7,343 nucleotides of DNA from Paracoccaceae bacterium (GTDB lineage: Bacteria; Pseudomonadota; Alphaproteobacteria; Rhodobacterales; Rhodobacteraceae): the NCBI GenBank assembly GCA_003545125.1, contig DQCI01000329.1:566-7908 (forward strand), in the 5' to 3' direction. A program made the position numbers and the translations under genes. Positions 5,064 to 7,343 of this stretch are shown here, piece after piece (within the stretch, counting starts at the first letter, position 1; each line of letters opens with the position of its first letter). Under the pieces are notes generated by a model, which was not told the DNA's origin, did not search any database, and saw nothing but the letters and a program-made list of their open reading frames with translations.

Positions 5064-6182
5064 ATGGGCATTCTCGATTTCCTCACCGGTGAATTCATCG
5101 ACGTCATCCACTGGACCGACGACACCCGCGACACGATGGTCTGGCGCTTCGAACGCGAGGATCACGAGATCAAGTACGGCGCCAAGCTCACGGTGCGCGA
5201 GGGGCAGGCGGCGGTTTTCGTGCATGAGGGGCAGCTGGCGGACGTGTTCACGCCTGGGCTCTACATGCTCGAGACCAACAACATGCCGATCCTGACCACG
5301 CTGCAGCACTGGGACCACGGCTTCCAGTCGCCGTTCAAGTCGGAGATCTACTTCGTCAACACCACGCGGTTTACCGACCTCAAGTGGGGCACCAAGAACC
5401 CGATCATGTGCCGCGACCCGGAGTTCGGGCCGGTGCGCATCCGGGCTTACGGCACCTACACGGTGCGGGTGGTGGACCCGGCCAAGTTCCTCTCGGAAAT
5501 CGTCGGCACCGACGGCGAGTTCACCATGGACGAGATCAGCTACCAGGTGCGCAACATCATCGTGCAATCGTTCAGCCGGATCGTCGCGGGCAGCGGTATC
5601 CCGGTGCTCGACATGGCCGCCAACACGCTGGAGCTCGGCAAGCTGGTGGCGGGCGAGCTGTCGCTGGTGTTGTCGGGCTACGGGCTGGAGACGCCGGAGT
5701 TCTACATCGAGAACATCTCGTTGCCGGCGGCCGTGGAAGCGGCGCTCGACAAGCGCACCTCGATGGGGCTGGTGGGCGATCTCAACGCCTACATGCAGTT
5801 CAACGCCGCCGAAGCGATGGGCGCCGAAAACTCAGCGATGGCAAGCTCGATGGGCGCCGGGATGGGCGCGGCGATGGGCATGGGCATGGCCGGCCAGATG
5901 ACAGGGATGCGGGCGGGCCCCTGGGGGGCCGCGCCTGCCGCCGCGCAGCCCGCCGCGCCGCCGCCACCGCCGCCGGTCGAAAAGGTCTGGCACATCGTCG
6001 AGGGGAGCGAAACCCAAGGGCCCTTCAGCCGCGCCACCATGGGCCAGAAGGCAGGGTCCGGCGCCCTCACCCGCGACACGCTGGTCTGGACCGCGGGCCA
6101 GGACGGTTGGAAGAAGGCAGGCGATGTCACCGATCTCGCCACGCTCTTCACCATCCTGCCGCCGCCGCCGCCGGTCGGTTGA
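5064..6182 (+). CDS. YdjI-type SPFH domain protein with C-terminal GYF_2 domain
   Basis: 372-residue protein of the SPFH/band-7 superfamily (often labelled virion core protein, YdjI-like). The N-terminus MGILDFLTGEFIDVIHW is the family's short amphipathic lead with no transmembrane helix, so it probably associates peripherally with the membrane and oligomerises. The SPFH domain covers about residues 25-225 (IKYGAKLTVREGQAAVFVHEGQ, FTPGLYML, KSEIYFVN, VRIRAYGTYTVRVVDPAKF, FYIENISLP). Residues 252-282 are a Gly/Ala linker with nine methionines, 284-304 a Pro/Ala linker ending in six prolines, and 307-363 a GYF_2 domain (VWHIVEGSETQGPFS ... LVWTAGQDGWKKAGDVTDLATLF), a fold that in other proteins binds proline-rich peptides. 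Five prolines close the protein (366-370). Strong ribosome site AGGGGG at 5053-5058. In B. subtilis the homologue YdjI works with YdjG and YdjH in the PspA-type membrane-stress response. The zinc-ribbon partner lies two genes downstream. Confidence 0.93.
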   Translation: MGILDFLTGEFIDVIHWTDDTRDTMVWRFEREDHEIKYGAKLTVREGQAAVFVHEGQLADVFTPGLYMLETNNMPILTTLQHWDHGFQSPFKSEIYFVNTTRFTDLKWGTKNPIMCRDPEFGPVRIRAYGTYTVRVVDPAKFLSEIVGTDGEFTMDEISYQVRNIIVQSFSRIVAGSGIPVLDMAANTLELGKLVAGELSLVLSGYGLETPEFYIENISLPAAVEAALDKRTSMGLVGDLNAYMQFNAAEAMGAENSAMASSMGAGMGAAMGMGMAGQMTGMRAGPWGAAPAAAQPAAPPPPPPVEKVWHIVEGSETQGPFSRATMGQKAGSGALTRDTLVWTAGQDGWKKAGDVTDLATLFTILPPPPPVG

Positions 6183-6196
6183 CGAGGGCTGATGCC

Positions 6197-6562
6197 GTGA
6201 CCGAGGTGTTACGCAGCCCGGACTGCGGCAACAGCCCGAAGAACCTGGCAGCCCAGGAGATCGCGCTGGCCCTGATGGGCGTGGGCACCTTGCCCGAAGA
6301 CGCGCTCGTCGAGGCGGTGGCTTGGGATGTCCCCGGCGGCGCGGTCACCGGGCGCGCGGCGGTCCTTGCCCGCGCCGCCGCCCAGAGTGCCGACGTCATT
6401 GCCGTCGATCAGGTTGTCACGCACGGGCGTGGCGGGTCGGTCTCGGGTCGGATCACCCGCGGCGGCGACACGCGGCTGTTCTGCCACCTGATCCGTTTCA
6501 CGTCGGCTGCGGCCCGTGACATCGCCCAACTCGTCAGTTTCGAGCACCCCGGAGGCGCCTGA
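6197..6562 (+). CDS. NTF2-like (SnoaL-type fold) family protein
   Basis: 121-residue soluble protein starting at GTG 6197, with AGGG at 6185-6188 eight bases upstream. It opens with SPDCGNSPKN (residues 7-16), a signature I associate with small nuclear-transport-factor-2-like proteins. Features consistent with the cone-shaped NTF2 fold follow: an initial helix (NLAAQEIALALMGVG), VAWDVPGGAVTGRAAVLA (about 41-58), VITHGR-type strand VVTHGRGGSVSGRITRGGDTRLFCHLIRFTSAAARDIAQLVSFEHPG to the end. There are no signal or membrane segments. NTF2-like proteins range from enzymes to ligand-binding or oligomerising modules and no catalytic set is evident, so a biochemical role cannot be assigned. It starts 14 nt after the SPFH stop and ends 1 nt before the zinc-ribbon start, so it is within the operon. 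The ATG at 6192 is out of frame and not a start. Confidence 0.8.
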   Translation: MTEVLRSPDCGNSPKNLAAQEIALALMGVGTLPEDALVEAVAWDVPGGAVTGRAAVLARAAAQSADVIAVDQVVTHGRGGSVSGRITRGGDTRLFCHLIRFTSAAARDIAQLVSFEHPGGA

Positions 6563-6563
6563 C

Positions 6564-7343
6564 ATGATTGATGCCATCCATCTCGAAGAACCGCGCAGCC
6601 CCGAAGAAGAACACCGCTTCCCCTGTCCGCAATGCGGCGCCGATTTGCGCTTCGATGCCGACAGCGGGCAGATGATGTGTGACCATTGCGGCTACGGCGA
6701 GGTCATCGAAGGCCACGGCGGGCAGGGCCGGATCGAGGGGATCCGCGAGCTCGATTTCCGCGCCGCCCTCGACGCGCAACTGCCCGAGGCGGAGATGGAG
6801 GAGCTGCGCTTTGCCTCTTGCCCGAACTGCGGCGCGCATGTCGAGTTCGACGGCGCGGTGCATGCCACCGAATGCCCGTTCTGCGCCACCCCCGTGGTCG
6901 CCGACACCGGCGCGCACCGGCAGATCAAACCGAAGGGGCTGCTGCCGTTCGGGCTGGAAGAGCGCGAGGCCCACAAGCGGATGAACAACTGGCTCGGGCG
7001 GCTCTGGTTCGCGCCCAATGGCTTGCAGGACTACGCCCGCAAGGGCCGCAAGATGACCGGGATCTACGTGCCCTACTGGACCTTCGACGCCGACACCAAG
7101 TCCGGCTACCGCGGCGAACGTGGCACGGTCTACTACGTCACCAAGACCGTGCGGCGCGACGGCAAAAACGTCCAGGTGCGCGAACAGAAAATCCGCTGGC
7201 GCCCGAAATCGGGCCGGGTCGCGCGGTTTTTCGACGACGTGCTGGTGCTGGCGTCCAAAAGCCTGCCGAAGAAATACACCCAAGCGCTGGAACCCTGGGA
7301 CCTTGCAGCGCTTGAACCCTACCGGCCCGAATACCTCGCCGGT
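6564..7343 (+). CDS. Double zinc-ribbon protein (TFIIB-type ribbon, YdjG-like), 3' end beyond the window
   Basis: Starts at ATG 6564 with GGAG at 6551-6554, one base after the preceding stop. 260 codons are present with no stop before the window ends. Two zinc ribbons are clear: C21-PQ-C24 with C39-DH-C42, and C86-PN-C89 with C104-PF-C107. After a linker (IKPKGLLPFGLEEREAH) comes a beta-rich segment with GIYVPYWTFDADTKSGYRGERGTVYY (about 166-191) and DDVLVLASKSLPKKY (224-238). Homologues are often mis-named primosomal protein N' or replication factor Y/superfamily II helicase; no helicase motif is present. B. subtilis YdjG has the same ribbon architecture with membrane helices further on, and acts with the SPFH protein YdjI. 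Membrane segments would be expected in the missing part but are not visible. Probably a scaffold or sensor of the membrane-stress complex; that role is inference. Confidence 0.88.
   Translation, partial: MIDAIHLEEPRSPEEEHRFPCPQCGADLRFDADSGQMMCDHCGYGEVIEGHGGQGRIEGIRELDFRAALDAQLPEAEMEELRFASCPNCGAHVEFDGAVHATECPFCATPVVADTGAHRQIKPKGLLPFGLEEREAHKRMNNWLGRLWFAPNGLQDYARKGRKMTGIYVPYWTFDADTKSGYRGERGTVYYVTKTVRRDGKNVQVREQKIRWRPKSGRVARFFDDVLVLASKSLPKKYTQALEPWDLAALEPYRPEYLAG

Noticed and set aside
5384..6562. Long 392-codon plus-strand frame upstream of and containing the NTF2-like gene
   Set aside because: The part before 6197 is an out-of-frame reading of the SPFH gene; only GTG 6197 onward has a ribosome site and family features.
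6564..7343. Reading the zinc-ribbon protein as primosomal helicase PriA/replication factor Y
   Set aside because: No Walker or helicase motifs in the 260 residues present; the resemblance is limited to Cys-pair zinc ribbons.
1..7343. CRISPR arrays, tRNA/rRNA genes, transposases, phage genes
   Set aside because: No regularly spaced repeats, no recognisable structural RNA, and no transposase or integrase motif seen on either strand.

Overview
The window is GC-rich DNA (roughly two thirds G+C by eye). Its codon use, its promoter style and the families it carries (the YxAFATDP... DUF2927 lipoprotein and a CGNSPKN-type NTF2-like protein beside a YdjI-type SPFH protein) point to an alphaproteobacterium, most likely Rhodobacteraceae/Rhodobacterales. 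This placement is inferred from protein character, not from a search. All recognisable genes lie on the + strand.

Layout: positions 1-63 hold a short tandem repeat/hairpin. Positions 64-930 encode an RsuA/RluB-family 23S rRNA pseudouridine synthase. Positions 931-1261 are a gene-free spacer with a two-palindrome repeat and a promoter. A first operon follows: a 27-residue single-helix membrane peptide (1262-1345), XpaC (1345-2232), a TelA/YaaN-family protein (2246-3433), a DUF2927 lipoprotein (3448-4404) and the remains of a small two-helix membrane protein with a broken reading frame (about 4401-4717). Positions 4718-5063 form a second spacer with an inverted copy of the two-palindrome repeat and a second promoter. 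A second operon then starts: a YdjI-type SPFH protein with a C-terminal GYF_2 domain (5064-6182), an NTF2-like protein (6197-6562) and a double zinc-ribbon protein (6564 to the window end, incomplete).

Taken together, the two operons look like an envelope-stress or membrane-surveillance module. In Bacillus subtilis, xpaC is next to yaaN (telA family), while ydjG (zinc ribbon) and ydjI (SPFH) sit together in the PspA-type ydjFGHI operon. Here homologues of both sets lie side by side, joined by a lipoprotein, an NTF2-like protein and tiny membrane proteins. The joint function is inference. The adjacency, the gene order and the shared upstream elements are read directly from the sequence.

Most notable points: (1) the combined XpaC/TelA/DUF2927/SPFH-GYF/zinc-ribbon locus; (2) a 43-nt double palindrome present in inverted orientation ahead of both operons, whose only two differences preserve base pairing; (3) a metzincin-like motif in the DUF2927 lipoprotein with all zinc ligands replaced; (4) an overlooked 27-residue membrane peptide translationally coupled to xpaC; (5) a frame-disrupted two-helix membrane protein after the lipoprotein.
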